Made by a program: the position numbers and the translations under genes. Source: Anaeromyxobacter terrae (lineage in GTDB: Bacteria > Myxococcota > Myxococcia > Myxococcales > Anaeromyxobacteraceae). Taken from it: a DNA stretch of 64,000 bases. The notes under the pieces were generated by a model that saw only the letters and a list, made by a program, of their open reading frames with translations, was not told the DNA's origin and did no database searches. Of this stretch, positions 55,729 through 64,000 are shown piece after piece; position 1 is the first letter of the stretch; the number at the start of each line of letters is the position of its first letter. The stretch spans positions 62,001-126,000 of the forward strand of contig NZ_JALCYY010000003.1 in the NCBI RefSeq assembly GCF_022690685.1. The letters are read 5' to 3'.

Positions 55729-56985
55729 CTACGCACCCTTAGGCGGCATCCGGAGCGCCCGCTCCTCCTGCCGCCGCCATTGACCGTGCGCCGCCCCGGA
55801 GGCCGCGAGCCGCCCGAGGAGCGCCTGCGTCGCTGCGTCGAGCCTGCCCGGCGGCTCGCGGGCCCAGGGCGTCCCGGGGAGCGGCATGAACGCGTGCGCG
55901 TGGACCCGCGCGCCCGCCGCCGCGAGGCGGCCCATCGCCGCCCGCGTGGCCCTGCGGTCGTCCTCCATCTCCCCTGGCAGGCCGAAGATGAAGTCCACGG
56001 AGGGTGTTAGGCCTGCCTCGAGCGCGAAGCGCGCCGCACGCGTCACGCTCTCCGCGTCGTGGCCGCGCTGCATCGACGCGAGCAGCCGATCGGAGCCCGA
56101 CTGTCCGCCGATGACGACCGTCCGGTTGTCGCAGTAGCGCCGCAGGAGCGCGAGCGCCTCCGGCGACACGTGCTCCGGCCGGAGCTCCGACGGGAAGGAG
56201 CCGACGAAGAGCCGCCGCCCGGGCCCCAGCGCCTCGCGCAGCGTCGCGAGCAGCGCCTCGATGGCGGCGAGGTCGCAGCCTCCGTCCGGCGAGCCCCAGG
56301 AGAGCGCGGACGGCGTCAGCACGCGCAGGTCCCGCGTGTCGACCTTCGCCAGGGCGCGGGCCCAGCGCGCGAGGGTGTCGAGCGAGCGGTGGCGGAAGCG
56401 GGCGCGGAACAGGAACGGAGTGTGGCAGAAGCGGCACGCCCAGACGCACCCGCGCGTGATCTCGAGCGGGCCGATCCGGCCGGCCCGCACCGCGAACGGC
56501 GGCAGCGCGTCCAGGTCGACCGGCGGCCCCCGCCCGCTCGTCCGCATGCCGCCGCCGTCGAGCCATGCGAGCCCGGGACCCGCGCGCGGATCGTCGCCCA
56601 CCGCGACGCGCGCGAGCAGCGCCGGCAGGGTCTCCTCCCCTTCCCCGATCGCGACGAGGTCGAAGCCGGCCGCGAGCGTGCCGGCCGGATCCGCGCTGGC
56701 GTGCGGGCCGCCCGCGACGTGCAGCACGCGCGCATCCGGCACCGTGTCGCGCACGCGCGCCAGCTCGGCGGCCACCTCGTCGAAGCTCGCCGTGTAGAAG
56801 GACCACGCGACGACCGGCCGCCTCCCCGCCGCGAGCGCCGCCCGCGCGGCGTCGGCGACCGCCTCGGGAGAGGGGGCGAACACGACCGGCACCTCTGCGG
56901 TGGCGGGGTGCGCCTCGACCGCGCCGAGGAGCACGTTGAGCGCGTGGCGGGCGGTCCTGCGGTAGTGGAGGACGAGGGTCGTCAC
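55729..56985 (-). CDS. B12-binding-domain radical SAM protein
   Basis: From GTG 56985 the product has 418 residues. The N-terminal cobalamin-binding-like domain (about 1-125) has VVAWSFYTASFDEVAAELA and HVAGGPHASADPAGTLAAG. The radical SAM core has the cluster motif Cys in RGCVWACRFCHTPFL and later VIGGQSGSDRLL and FIFGLPGEMEDD. It resembles the MJ_1487-type B12/radical SAM family (TIGR04013), whose substrates are unknown. The open frame continues upstream to 57447, but that part is low-complexity (Pro-Thr-Ser-Arg repeats) and unlike the family, so it was left out. Confidence 0.85.
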   Translation of the reverse strand: MTTLVLHYRRTARHALNVLLGAVEAHPATAEVPVVFAPSPEAVADAARAALAAGRRPVVAWSFYTASFDEVAAELARVRDTVPDARVLHVAGGPHASADPAGTLAAGFDLVAIGEGEETLPALLARVAVGDDPRAGPGLAWLDGGGMRTSGRGPPVDLDALPPFAVRAGRIGPLEITRGCVWACRFCHTPFLFRARFRHRSLDTLARWARALAKVDTRDLRVLTPSALSWGSPDGGCDLAAIEALLATLREALGPGRRLFVGSFPSELRPEHVSPEALALLRRYCDNRTVVIGGQSGSDRLLASMQRGHDAESVTRAARFALEAGLTPSVDFIFGLPGEMEDDRRATRAAMGRLAAAGARVHAHAFMPLPGTPWAREPPGRLDAATQALLGRLAASGAAHGQWRRQEERALRMPPKGA

Positions 56986-57498
56986 CGCGGCGACAGCGTG
57001 CCTCCGGGGCGCGGCGGGCGGCAAGGGCGGGCGAGCGGGCTTGGTGGACGGCCGGAGTCGGGGTCGGCCTGTCCGGGTCGAGGTCCGGGTCGAGGTCGGG
57101 GTCGAGGTCGGGGTCGTTCTGGCCGACATCGCCGCGGCTGACGTCACCTTGGCGCGCCGCCTGGACGGGACCTCACGTCCTCGGCGGGCCACGATGGACG
57201 GGGACAAGGTACGGGGGGCGGTGCCGGGGGGCTGCACGTGGGCGACGTCGCCTAGGCCGACCGCGTTGCATTGCGGTCCGTGGGTCGGGGCGGTGCCTAC
57301 CGCGTCCAGTGGCCCGCCTGCGGGCGCGAGGTCCCGCCACGTGGGGCGGCGCGCTGCGGGCGGGGTCGGTGATGGGCTCGCTGCAATCGTCGTCGAAGTC
57401 GTCGGCCTCGCAGCCACGTAGGGCGGCGCGTCGCGGGGCGGGTTCAATTAGTGACTCGTCGACTTCGTCGCGTTCGCGCGCCGTAGGCTACACTCCTC
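56986..57498. other. Gap with hexanucleotide repeat, no credible gene
   Basis: 513 bp between the radical SAM and CPBP genes. The only clear structure is the hexamer array at 57057-57117. Both strands have open frames, but their translations are low-complexity and show no family. Promoters of both divergent neighbours should lie here. Confidence 0.5.
57057..57117. repeat. GGTCGG/GGTCGA hexanucleotide array
   Basis: About nine hexamers of GGTCGG, GGTCGA and GGTCCG. It is the reverse complement of the CCGACC array in the Tgt fusion (49134-49196). Here it lies outside a confident coding region, 70-130 bp upstream of the radical SAM start. Confidence 0.75.
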
Positions 57499-58425
57499 GT
57501 GTCACCCGCCATGCAACCTTCAGCGTTCACTGTGTCCCAGCGTGCCCCACGCCACGGCCTCGCGTTTCGCCTCTTCGCCTTCGTCGCTGCGTTCCTCGCC
57601 GCGACCCTGCTCGCTCGCGCGGTGCGGTATTTCCTCACCGGCCGCGCGCGCCTGCCGCCCGGTCCAGAGTCGAGCGCGGAGCCCTACTTCCTCCTGTATC
57701 GCCTGACTGGCGTGGGGGCGGTGCTCGTCGCGACGTGGCTCGTGCTGCGCCTGCTCGACGGACGGAGGCTCCGCGACCTCGGGCTCGGCAGCGGCGTCCG
57801 CGAGGCGGCGCGAGACGGAGCGAGGGGCGCAGCGCTCGTCACCGCGATCTTCCTCGCCGGATTCACCGCACTCACCGTGACGGGCGCGGCGCGCGTGACG
57901 GGCGCGACGCCGGACTGGCGCGCGCTCGCGCTGCAGGCGGTCCCGGCAACGCTCCTCGTCGGCCTGTACGAGGAGCTCCTGTTCCGCGGGTATCTCTTCC
58001 AGGCCCTGGCGGAGCGGCTCCGTCCCTGGCCCGCGATCGTGCTCGTCTCCGCCGCGTTCGGTGCGATCCACTACCCCAACCCCGGGGTCACCGCGCTCGG
58101 CGCGGCCGCGACGGTGCTCTACGGAGTGCTCCTCGGCGCCCTGCTCGTCAGGACGCGTAGCCTCTGGACCTGCATCGGCTTCCACTTTGCCGGAAACCTC
58201 GTCCAGGCCGCGCTGCTCGGCTCGCGCGCGAGCGGGATGAGCTACGGCACGAGCCTCCTCGCGGTCGAATACCGGCCGACGCTCTTTGCCGGCGCGCCGA
58301 GCGGCCTCGAGGCCGCGGTGCCGACCCTGCTCGTAGCCCTCCTCGCGCTCGCGTGGGTGGTGCGGGCCGAGGTCTGGCGCGCTCGTGGCGGAGCACGCGT
58401 CCTCTTCGACGGCCCGGAGCAGTGA
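57499..58425 (+). CDS. CPBP-family intramembrane metalloprotease
   Basis: A 308-residue protein with about eight TM helices. The Abi/CAAX protease motifs are intact: EELLFRGYLF (EExxxR), SAAFGAIHYPN (FxxxH) and GFHFAGNLVQA (HxxxN). Such enzymes cleave within the membrane or process prenylated or bacteriocin-like peptides. GTG 57499 is listed; ATG 57511 is equally possible. No bacteriocin genes are adjacent. Confidence 0.9.
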   Translation: MSPAMQPSAFTVSQRAPRHGLAFRLFAFVAAFLAATLLARAVRYFLTGRARLPPGPESSAEPYFLLYRLTGVGAVLVATWLVLRLLDGRRLRDLGLGSGVREAARDGARGAALVTAIFLAGFTALTVTGAARVTGATPDWRALALQAVPATLLVGLYEELLFRGYLFQALAERLRPWPAIVLVSAAFGAIHYPNPGVTALGAAATVLYGVLLGALLVRTRSLWTCIGFHFAGNLVQAALLGSRASGMSYGTSLLAVEYRPTLFAGAPSGLEAAVPTLLVALLALAWVVRAEVWRARGGARVLFDGPEQ

Positions 58426-58783
58426 GCCGGCGGCGCCGGAGAGCGCGAAGCGCTCGCGCCCCTTCGCAGGCGAGGCACGCGACCGGCGTCGCGGTTACGA
58501 GCCCCGCCATGGCGACCCGCTCTCTCGACGTGATTCGGCCGCGCCGCCCCGAGGCCTGGAACCCGGCCGACGGTCCCCCCATCTCCCCGCTGCAGCGGCC
58601 GCCGCGCCGGCCGGTCGTGGCGTCCGACGGGAGCACCTCGCGCGGGTCCGGCGCACTGTGGGCTCCGAGCCAGGGCCCCTGCCGCCCAGAGACCGGCGGC
58701 GCGGGCGGCGAGCCCAGCGGGCGCAACATCCCGATCCGGAAGGATTGCTGGGACTAGGGCGATCGAGCGAGGCGCGACCGCCC
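58426..58783. other. Intergenic region with one possible small gene
   Basis: 358 bp between the CPBP gene and the convergent DUF2378 gene. The only candidate gene is the 82-codon frame at 58509-58757, listed separately. No hairpin or repeat stands out. Confidence 0.4.
58509..58757 (+). CDS. Possible 82-residue small protein
   Basis: ATG 58509 opens an 82-codon frame with mostly G/C third positions. It starts MATRSLDVIRPRRPEAWNP, is Pro/Arg/Gly rich and ends IPIRKDCWD. No signal peptide or membrane helix is seen, and the region before the ATG has no clear ribosome binding site. It could be a real small cytosolic protein or chance. No family recognised. Confidence 0.3.
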   Translation: MATRSLDVIRPRRPEAWNPADGPPISPLQRPPRRPVVASDGSTSRGSGALWAPSQGPCRPETGGAGGEPSGRNIPIRKDCWD

Positions 58784-59389
58784 CTACAGCCACTCGCAGC
58801 GGAACTCGCAGCAGTCCGCCTTCCTCGCCCGGCAGCGCGTCTCGACCACGCTGACGCTCTTCCCACCGCAGATCTCGATCGCGTGCTGGAGCCACCCGAT
58901 CGTCGTGAGGCAGTCCTCGGCGGCGAGCTCCTCGTCGCCGAGCGTGCGGACCAGCGCCGCGCGCTCTCCCTTCGGCTCGTGCGCCCGGTGCCCGGAGGAG
59001 TGCTGCGACGCGTACATTCGAGGCACGTCCGCGAGGAACCGCTGCGGGTCTCCCTCGCGCACGAACGCGCGCTGGACTCCCGTGGGCCCCAGGTTCGTCG
59101 CGGCGCTGAACCGGCCCATGTCCAGGAAGAGTCGCGTCCGGTCACCGCTCGCGAGGATCGCCGCCGCGGTCATCTCCAGGCGAAGGAGCAGGTCCGCCGG
59201 ATACCAGCCGCTCTGGAGGACGATCCCCCGGAGCGACTCCTGATCGGCCTTCGACAGGTGGCGTACCACGCGCCCCGACTTCTCCGGTCCCTGGGCCTCC
59301 AGGTACTTCAGGCGCGCGAGCAGCAGCGTCCCCTTCACCTTCCCTGCGATGCGCGTACCCGGAGTCGAGGCGCTGGAGCTGTCGGACAT
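58784..59389 (-). CDS. DUF2378 (TIGR02265) family protein
   Basis: A 201-residue protein of the myxobacterial TIGR02265 family. Recognised by the core around GTLLLARLKYLEAQG, FSAATNLGPTGVQRAFVREG and the Cys-containing end ETRCRARKADCCEFRCEWL. Family members are numerous and functionally unknown; many are about 180-200 residues, so this is full length. The N-terminal Ser/Thr-rich tail is extra. Its presence supports placing the organism among myxobacteria. Confidence 0.8.
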   Translation of the reverse strand: MSDSSSASTPGTRIAGKVKGTLLLARLKYLEAQGPEKSGRVVRHLSKADQESLRGIVLQSGWYPADLLLRLEMTAAAILASGDRTRLFLDMGRFSAATNLGPTGVQRAFVREGDPQRFLADVPRMYASQHSSGHRAHEPKGERAALVRTLGDEELAAEDCLTTIGWLQHAIEICGGKSVSVVETRCRARKADCCEFRCEWL

Positions 59390-59523
59390 GGTGGGCCTCC
59401 GCGCGGCAAACGACCGCAGCCGGTCACTTCGCCGCGCGTCGCGCCCGCTGTCAACCCCATTGGCTCGAACCCGTCGCGCCTACCTTCACCCACGGAGCAC
59501 CCTGGCGGGGCCGCGTACGGCGC

Positions 59524-61263
59524 CTAGAACGTCCCCTGCGCGAGCAGGGCGCGCATCGCGACCGTTCCGACGAGCCTTCGCCGGTCGTCGACCACCGGAA
59601 GCCGCTCGAGGTCGGTCTCGCGGAAACGCTCCGCCACCTCCGCGAGCGTCATCGTGGTCGTGATCGGCACCACGTCCCTGTTCACGACGTCCGCCGCCAC
59701 GATCATCCCGAGGTGGGCGTGATCGGAGATCGTGCCCTTGAGCGCGTCGAGCTGGATGACGCCGAGGAGCTCGTTGTCGCTCGCGGTCACGTAGAGATCG
59801 TGGCCGGGCGGCAGGGAGAGGAGCTTCTTCAGCATCTGATCGAAGGGCATCGTCGGCTCGACGCGCTCCGCGTCGGGCACGACGAGCGCGGCCACGGGCG
59901 TGCGGCGGAGCCAGTCGGGGCGCGGCAGCTCCGGGAGCCGCACGCCGCGACGCCGGAGCGGAGCGGTGTAGAGCGAGTCGGGCTCGATGGCGCGGCTCGT
60001 CGCGGCGGCGATCGCGGCGGAGAGCATGAGCGGGAGGATGACGCCGTAGTCGCCCGTCATCTCGAAGATGATGAGCACCGACGAGACCGCGGCGTGCGTC
60101 GTGCCGGCGAGCACGCCCGCCATCCCGACGAGCGCGAGCGCGCCGGGGGGCGCGAGGCCGGGGAAGACGAGGGCGAGGAGCTCACCCGCCGCGCCGCCGA
60201 TCGCCGCGCCGTAGAACAGCGAGGGCGTGAAGAGTCCTCCCGGCACGCCGGAGCCGGTGCAGAGCGCGCTCGCCGTGAGCTTCAGGATCGGGAAGAGCAG
60301 GAGCGCCTTGAGCTGCACGGTGCCGAGCAGCATCGCGTGGACGCTGTCGAACCCGTTGCCGAGCACCGGCGCCCAGCGGATGGACATGAGCCCGACGATG
60401 AAGAGCCCGAGCACCGGCAGGAGCGGCTTCATCCAGCGCGGGAACCGCTCGAACGTGACCTCCACCCAGCCCATCACGCGGATGTAGATCACCGACGCGA
60501 GGCCGAGGAACGGCGCGAGGACGAGCCCGGGGACGAGCTCCCGCGGGTGGAGCAGCTCGTACTCCGGGATGATGTACGTCATGTGCGCGCCGGGCAGGAT
60601 GCGCGAGACCGCGGTCGCGACGACGCACGACACGACGATCGGCCCGAGCAGCTCGAGGGCGAAGGAGCCGAGGAGCACCTCGAGCCCGAAGAGCGCGCCG
60701 CCGATCGGCGTGTCGTAGGCGGCCGCGATCCCCGACGCGGCGCCGCACGCGACGAGCACGCGCGCCTGCCGCTCGTCGAGCTTGAGCCGCGACGCGAGCC
60801 AGGATCCCGACGACGCCCCGGCCTGCACGAGCGCGCCCTCGCGGCCCAGGGAGGCGCCCATGCCGACCGCGACGATCGAGAGCAGCCCCCGCACCATGGT
60901 CGGCCCGAGCGCGAGCTGCCGGTCGCGGTGCCAGATCGCCTCGATGATGCGCGCGGTGCCGTGGCCGCCCATCGGCCGTCGCCAGAAGAGGTAGACGACC
61001 GTCACGAGCGCGCCCGCGAGGGTGGGCACGAGGACGCGCTGGAGGGGCGGGGCGGCCTCGACCGCGGCGATGAACCGGTCCGCGTCCGGCCAGGCGAGCC
61101 CCTGGACGAGCCTCAGGACGTAGAGCAGCGCGCCCGCGCCGAGCCCCGAGAGCAACCCGGTCGCGATGACGAGCACCCAGAAGCGCTGCGCGGCGCCCGG
61201 CAGGATGCGGAGGAAGTCGCGCAGCGATCGGAAGAACAGGGGCGGCGCGCCACCGGCGGGCAT
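59524..61263 (-). CDS. ClC-family chloride channel/antiporter with CBS domains
   Basis: A 579-residue ClC protein. The gating region is MGASLGREGALVQAGASSG. YDTPIGGALFGLEVLLG and TGSGVPGGLFTPSLFYGAAIG are further conserved segments, the last containing the second selectivity filter loop. Two CBS domains occupy the C-terminus (about 440-579: DLYVTASDNELLGVIQLDAL, LERLPVVDDRRRLVGTVAM). ATG 61263 is preferred over 61296 because GGAGGGGG lies directly upstream. It is more canonical than the ClC at 28090 and probably not its functional duplicate. Confidence 0.93.
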   Translation of the reverse strand: MPAGGAPPLFFRSLRDFLRILPGAAQRFWVLVIATGLLSGLGAGALLYVLRLVQGLAWPDADRFIAAVEAAPPLQRVLVPTLAGALVTVVYLFWRRPMGGHGTARIIEAIWHRDRQLALGPTMVRGLLSIVAVGMGASLGREGALVQAGASSGSWLASRLKLDERQARVLVACGAASGIAAAYDTPIGGALFGLEVLLGSFALELLGPIVVSCVVATAVSRILPGAHMTYIIPEYELLHPRELVPGLVLAPFLGLASVIYIRVMGWVEVTFERFPRWMKPLLPVLGLFIVGLMSIRWAPVLGNGFDSVHAMLLGTVQLKALLLFPILKLTASALCTGSGVPGGLFTPSLFYGAAIGGAAGELLALVFPGLAPPGALALVGMAGVLAGTTHAAVSSVLIIFEMTGDYGVILPLMLSAAIAAATSRAIEPDSLYTAPLRRRGVRLPELPRPDWLRRTPVAALVVPDAERVEPTMPFDQMLKKLLSLPPGHDLYVTASDNELLGVIQLDALKGTISDHAHLGMIVAADVVNRDVVPITTTMTLAEVAERFRETDLERLPVVDDRRRLVGTVAMRALLAQGTF

Positions 61264-61460
61264 CCCCCCTCCACGACCTGTCTCGATGCCAGCCAAGCGT
61301 GCGCGCGCCGCCCCGTGTCCCCAAGATCGGCCGCCACGGGCGCCCCGGCAACCGGCCCTGGCCGGGAGGCCCGCCCCGGAGTCGCGTTCGAGCGGACGCG
61401 GGCACGGCCGCCGCCGCGAGGGCTCTACCGTCCGTCAAGCCGGGGCGCAAGCTTCCGGGC

Positions 61461-62426
61461 GTGGATCCGCTGAAGCAGCTCATCGAGGAGCCCGGGGCGC
61501 TCACTCCGCGGCAATACGCCAGGCGCGCGAGGCAGCTCGCGGCGTTGCACCTCGCGCTCGCCTTCGGCGCGGTCACGGGTGAGGGGGTCCTCTTCGCGCG
61601 CGGGAAGGTGCTCGTCACCCTCGCCCAGCGCTCGAACGTAGAGACGCTCACCCTCGCGTTCTTCGCGGTGTTCTTCGCCTACGTGGGGCTCCTCGGGCTG
61701 CGCGGCGCCCCGGGCGCGCTGCGCGTCGTGCGCTTCGCGCTCCTCGCTCGAATCCGCGGACGCGAGGCCGCCGAGCGGGCGAAGCACGAGGCGCTCGGCC
61801 TACCCCGGGGTGACGGGCCGATCGCCGCCCTGAGCGTGGTCCTCGAGCGGCAGGACTCGCCCGCGCGCCCGTTCGAGCTCGCCGTCCAGGACGCGGCAGG
61901 CTCGATGGGGCGGCTGCGCGTCGACGGCGCGCGCGTCCAGCACGCGCCGCACCGGCGGGACGGCTCGGCGAACCTCCTCGCCTACTTCGCGCGCCAGGTC
62001 GATCAGGTGGCGGGGCGACGCCAGGGACGCGACGTGGACGTGGTCGAGTGGGGAACGCTCGACGACGAGGCGACGCGCCGGTTCCTCGCGCTCGCCGAGT
62101 TCGGCCGCAACCTGGGCGCCGCGCTCGGCAGGGACGGCCTGTGGCCGCGGGTCGTCCTCACCGCCGAGGACTGCGCCGAGCTCGAGCGGCGCCTCGCGGC
62201 GATCTGCCCCGCGCTGCGCGACGAGGGTTTCCTGCCGCACTGGGAGTACGAAGCGGAGCACAAGCTCCCCATCGTGCCGGAGCCGCTCGGGCTCGCGAGC
62301 CTCGGGCGGACCGAGAAGCGCGCCGACCCCCTGCCCTCGCTCACCGCGCTCGCCCTGGTGGTCGCGCTCGCGACCGCCCTCCTCGCCGCGCTCATCCTCT
62401 ACCCGCCGTGGGTTCCCGGGAAGTGA
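61461..62426 (+). CDS. Uncharacterised membrane protein
   Basis: A 321-residue protein from GTG 61461. TM-like segments are at about 30-52 (LHLALAFGAVTGEGVLF), 66-84 (TLAFFAVFFAYVGLLGL) and near the C-terminus (LTALALVVALATALLAALIL). The soluble middle (about 110-290) contains SVVLERQDSPARPFELAVQDAAG and DVVEWGTLDDEATRRFLALAEF. No family recognised. The next small gene starts 1 bp after its stop, so they are probably cotranscribed. Confidence 0.7.
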   Translation: MDPLKQLIEEPGALTPRQYARRARQLAALHLALAFGAVTGEGVLFARGKVLVTLAQRSNVETLTLAFFAVFFAYVGLLGLRGAPGALRVVRFALLARIRGREAAERAKHEALGLPRGDGPIAALSVVLERQDSPARPFELAVQDAAGSMGRLRVDGARVQHAPHRRDGSANLLAYFARQVDQVAGRRQGRDVDVVEWGTLDDEATRRFLALAEFGRNLGAALGRDGLWPRVVLTAEDCAELERRLAAICPALRDEGFLPHWEYEAEHKLPIVPEPLGLASLGRTEKRADPLPSLTALALVVALATALLAALILYPPWVPGK

Positions 62427-62427
62427 C

Positions 62428-62754
62428 GTGAGGCGCGCGCTCGTCATCCTCGCCCTCGTCGTGGCCGGAGCCGCAGCGGTGCGCGCCTGCGCCGGCCCGC
62501 GCCCGTCGGTCGCGGCGTCCTGGCTGGAGTCGGGGCCCTCCGGCTACGTGGCGGCCGCGCGGATCAGGAACGCCGGCGGCGATGGCGAGATCCAGGTGAA
62601 CTTCCGCCTGCGCGAGCGCGCGACGGGCCGCACCGTCCCGGCCCAGGGAACCGCGGAGGTGCACCGCGGGGAGGAGGTCGAGGTGCGCGTGCCCGTGCCC
62701 GCGCCGCCCGGCGACTGGTCGCTCGAGGCGCAGTCGGAGTATCCGCCGCGATGA
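62428..62754 (+). CDS. Small secreted protein
   Basis: A 108-residue protein from GTG 62428 with an N-terminal signal or anchor (ALVILALVVAGAAAVRACAG), possibly a weak lipobox at ACAG. The rest looks like a single immunoglobulin-like beta sandwich (YVAAARIRNAGGDGEIQVNF, EVEVRVPVPAPPGDWSLEAQ). Follows the membrane protein gene by 1 bp. No function can be named. Confidence 0.7.
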   Translation: MRRALVILALVVAGAAAVRACAGPRPSVAASWLESGPSGYVAAARIRNAGGDGEIQVNFRLRERATGRTVPAQGTAEVHRGEEVEVRVPVPAPPGDWSLEAQSEYPPR

Positions 62755-63147
62755 GCGCGGGGCACCCCCCCGGCGAGCAGGGGCGGGGCCCGACGACAGC
62801 GGCCAGCCGTCGGCGGAGCGGGGGCGCAGCCCTCATCATTCATCACATCCTGGGGATGCGGCCGTGCACGCGGTTGCCGTTCGACGAGCGGCCCAGCGCG
62901 CAGGCCGGTGGGGAATCGACGAGGTGTGCTCGTGCGGCCCGGGAACGCGCCTTCGGAGCGGTACGCGGGCGGCAAGTCGCGGCGAGCGGTGACCGCGGGG
63001 ACCCGGCCGATGGGTCGGACGCTTGGCCGAGGCGCGGCGCCGCGACGCTCGGCCCGACCACAGCTGGAGAGCCGTCGCTATGGCGCGCGGCCGCGCGAGC
63101 GCCGTCCGGGCGCAGCGTCACTCGTCCTTCGTTGGCGCGCGCAAGTC
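62755..63147. other. Gap without recognisable gene
   Basis: 393 bp. Open frames exist on both strands but translate to Arg/Ala-rich sequence without family features. Third-position bias is weaker than in neighbouring genes, which suggests non-coding or decayed DNA near the HNH remnant. Confidence 0.4.
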
Positions 63148-63681
63148 TCACGGCGCCCACATTCCCAGCTGAATGGCGGGACGCGGGGGCGGCGCGACGC
63201 CAGCGCGTTCCCGCGGCGTCGGCCGGTGGCCCGGGTTGCGGCGGAAGCGATCCATGTGCTCGCGTCCGAAGGTCCTCTCGGCGTGAAGCAGGTTATGAGC
63301 TCGGCAGGCGAGCCGAAGATTGTCGATCGTCGAGGGCCCCCCGAGCGCCAGAGGGCGGATGTGGTCGAGCTCGAGCTTCCAGCGGCTGTTGCAGCGACAC
63401 CCGTCCGGACCGACCCAGGCGCAGCGCCCGCCGTCGCGCTTCCACACCGCGCGGCGCACTATCGCTGGGATCGTGGAGGTCGCCTCCGGGGACGCCGCCG
63501 CCGTCGGCTCCGGCCCAGCCTCGACGAAGGCGCGCCGTCGGTCGAACTCGTTGAGGTGGAGGAGGAAGTCGACCTGGACGTTTCGTTCCTCTCCGGCGAG
63601 CTCGCGCAGGCGAACGGCGAGGACGTTCGAGTCGAGGGTGGCGGGAACGGGCGAAGACAGGAAGTGCACCTCCAGATGCAC
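63148..63681 (-). pseudogene. HNH endonuclease, internally deleted
   Basis: The C-terminal half is a good HNH domain: VRRAVWKRDGGRCAWVGPDGCRC, LELDHIRPLALGGPSTIDNL, CRAHNLLHAERTFG. The N-terminal half has VLAVRLRELAGEERNVQVDF and LLHLNEFDRRRAFVEAG, which in full-length relatives continues into a helical domain of roughly 200 residues before the HNH part. Here it jumps almost at once (PEPTAAASPEA) to the HNH region. It therefore looks like an in-frame deletion derivative. GTG 63681 is a possible start; an upstream in-frame ATG at 63870 gives unconvincing sequence. The HNH part could still be made, but a functional nuclease is doubtful. Confidence 0.55.
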
Positions 63682-64000
63682 CCTTCGTAACACGCGTTTT
63701 CGAGAGCTCCGGAGGCGCTCCAGGCTCGCGCGAGCGCGGTATTTCTCGGTGTGCCCTCGGCGACCCTCTGCCGCGGTCGAACGCGCGCGCCCGGCCCAAC
63801 TGCGCGCGCGTGAGTGGCTCTGTCGCGCCGCCTCGAACCCAGGACCGGAACTTCGGCTGGGAGCAGTCAAGGGCGTTCATTCACGCACCGCAACTGGGAC
63901 GGATTGTTCACATCGCCATGAAGCGCGTACGACGGCCGGCACTACCTCTGGCGATAGGTTTCACGTTCAGTGACTTTTCGCAAGCTCATGCGCCGCTTCC

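Noticed and set aside
57129-57447. N-terminal extension of the radical SAM protein up to 57447
   Set aside because: The extension is low-complexity Pro/Thr/Ser/Arg sequence partly encoded by a hexamer array and is unlike the family. GTG 56985 lies where the conserved domain begins.
62843-63160. Small minus-strand gene in the 62.8-63.1 kb gap
   Set aside because: The translation has no hydrophobic core, no family motif and no ribosome binding site, so the stretch is reported as empty.

Overview
The window reads as one continuous stretch of a very GC-rich chromosome (third codon positions almost all G or C) from a deltaproteobacterium of the Myxococcota type, most likely Anaeromyxobacter or a close relative. 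This is inferred from a TIGR02265/DUF2378 protein (a family known from myxobacteria), a Frz-like chemosensory operon, an HNH endonuclease remnant of a type common in this group, a multiheme cytochrome/NrfD quinol oxidoreductase and frequent GTG starts. No rRNA, tRNA, CRISPR array or intact insertion sequence is visible.

Layout. 1-2.0 kb: end of an unknown gene, a 34-residue Cys-rich microprotein, thioredoxin, an atypical thioredoxin reductase, and glyoxalase I. 2.0-11.4 kb (minus): a seven-gene chemosensory operon cheW-cheR-cheW-mcp-cheA-cheB-hybrid kinase, with start and stop codons overlapping or 1 nt apart. 11.8-15.2 kb: a propeller-like lipoprotein and a GH15 glycosidase. 15.2-21.2 kb: two divergent Met/His-rich envelope proteins flanking a palindromic candidate operator, followed by a TPR protein, a TPR/beta-barrel protein and a kinase/sigma54-regulator pair. 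21.3-30.0 kb: PanE-like reductase, DUF3187-like barrel, lipoprotein, histidine kinase, NhaA and a ClC channel. 30.0-33.1 kb: trehalose synthesis, with OtsA fused to a membrane sensor. 33.3-41.7 kb: a lone receiver protein, a 1550-residue acyl-adenylate ligase/GNAT protein paired with a Lys20-type homocitrate synthase, a DMT exporter and a patatin lipase. 41.8-46.6 kb: tandem ACT protein, D-cysteine desulfhydrase-like enzyme, a second propeller lipoprotein and a chemoreceptor. 46.6-51.0 kb: a DsbA/FrnE-like protein whose first catalytic cysteine codon is UGA (probable selenocysteine), a DTW tRNA-modifying enzyme, a Tgt-methyltransferase fusion and a YheT-like hydrolase. 51.0-55.6 kb: membrane acyltransferase and a cytochrome/FeS/NrfD operon. 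55.7-64 kb: B12 radical SAM protein, CPBP protease, DUF2378 protein, second ClC channel, two small envelope proteins and a decayed HNH gene.

The strongest unusual signals are the UGA-containing DsbA-like gene with a SECIS-like hairpin, the ligase/GNAT plus homocitrate synthase pair, the Tgt-Methyltransf_30 fusion with its unclear junction to the DTW gene, the sensor-OtsA fusion, and the thioredoxin reductase that has lost its NADPH-phosphate-binding arginines. Functional names rest on motif recognition by eye; no database search was run.
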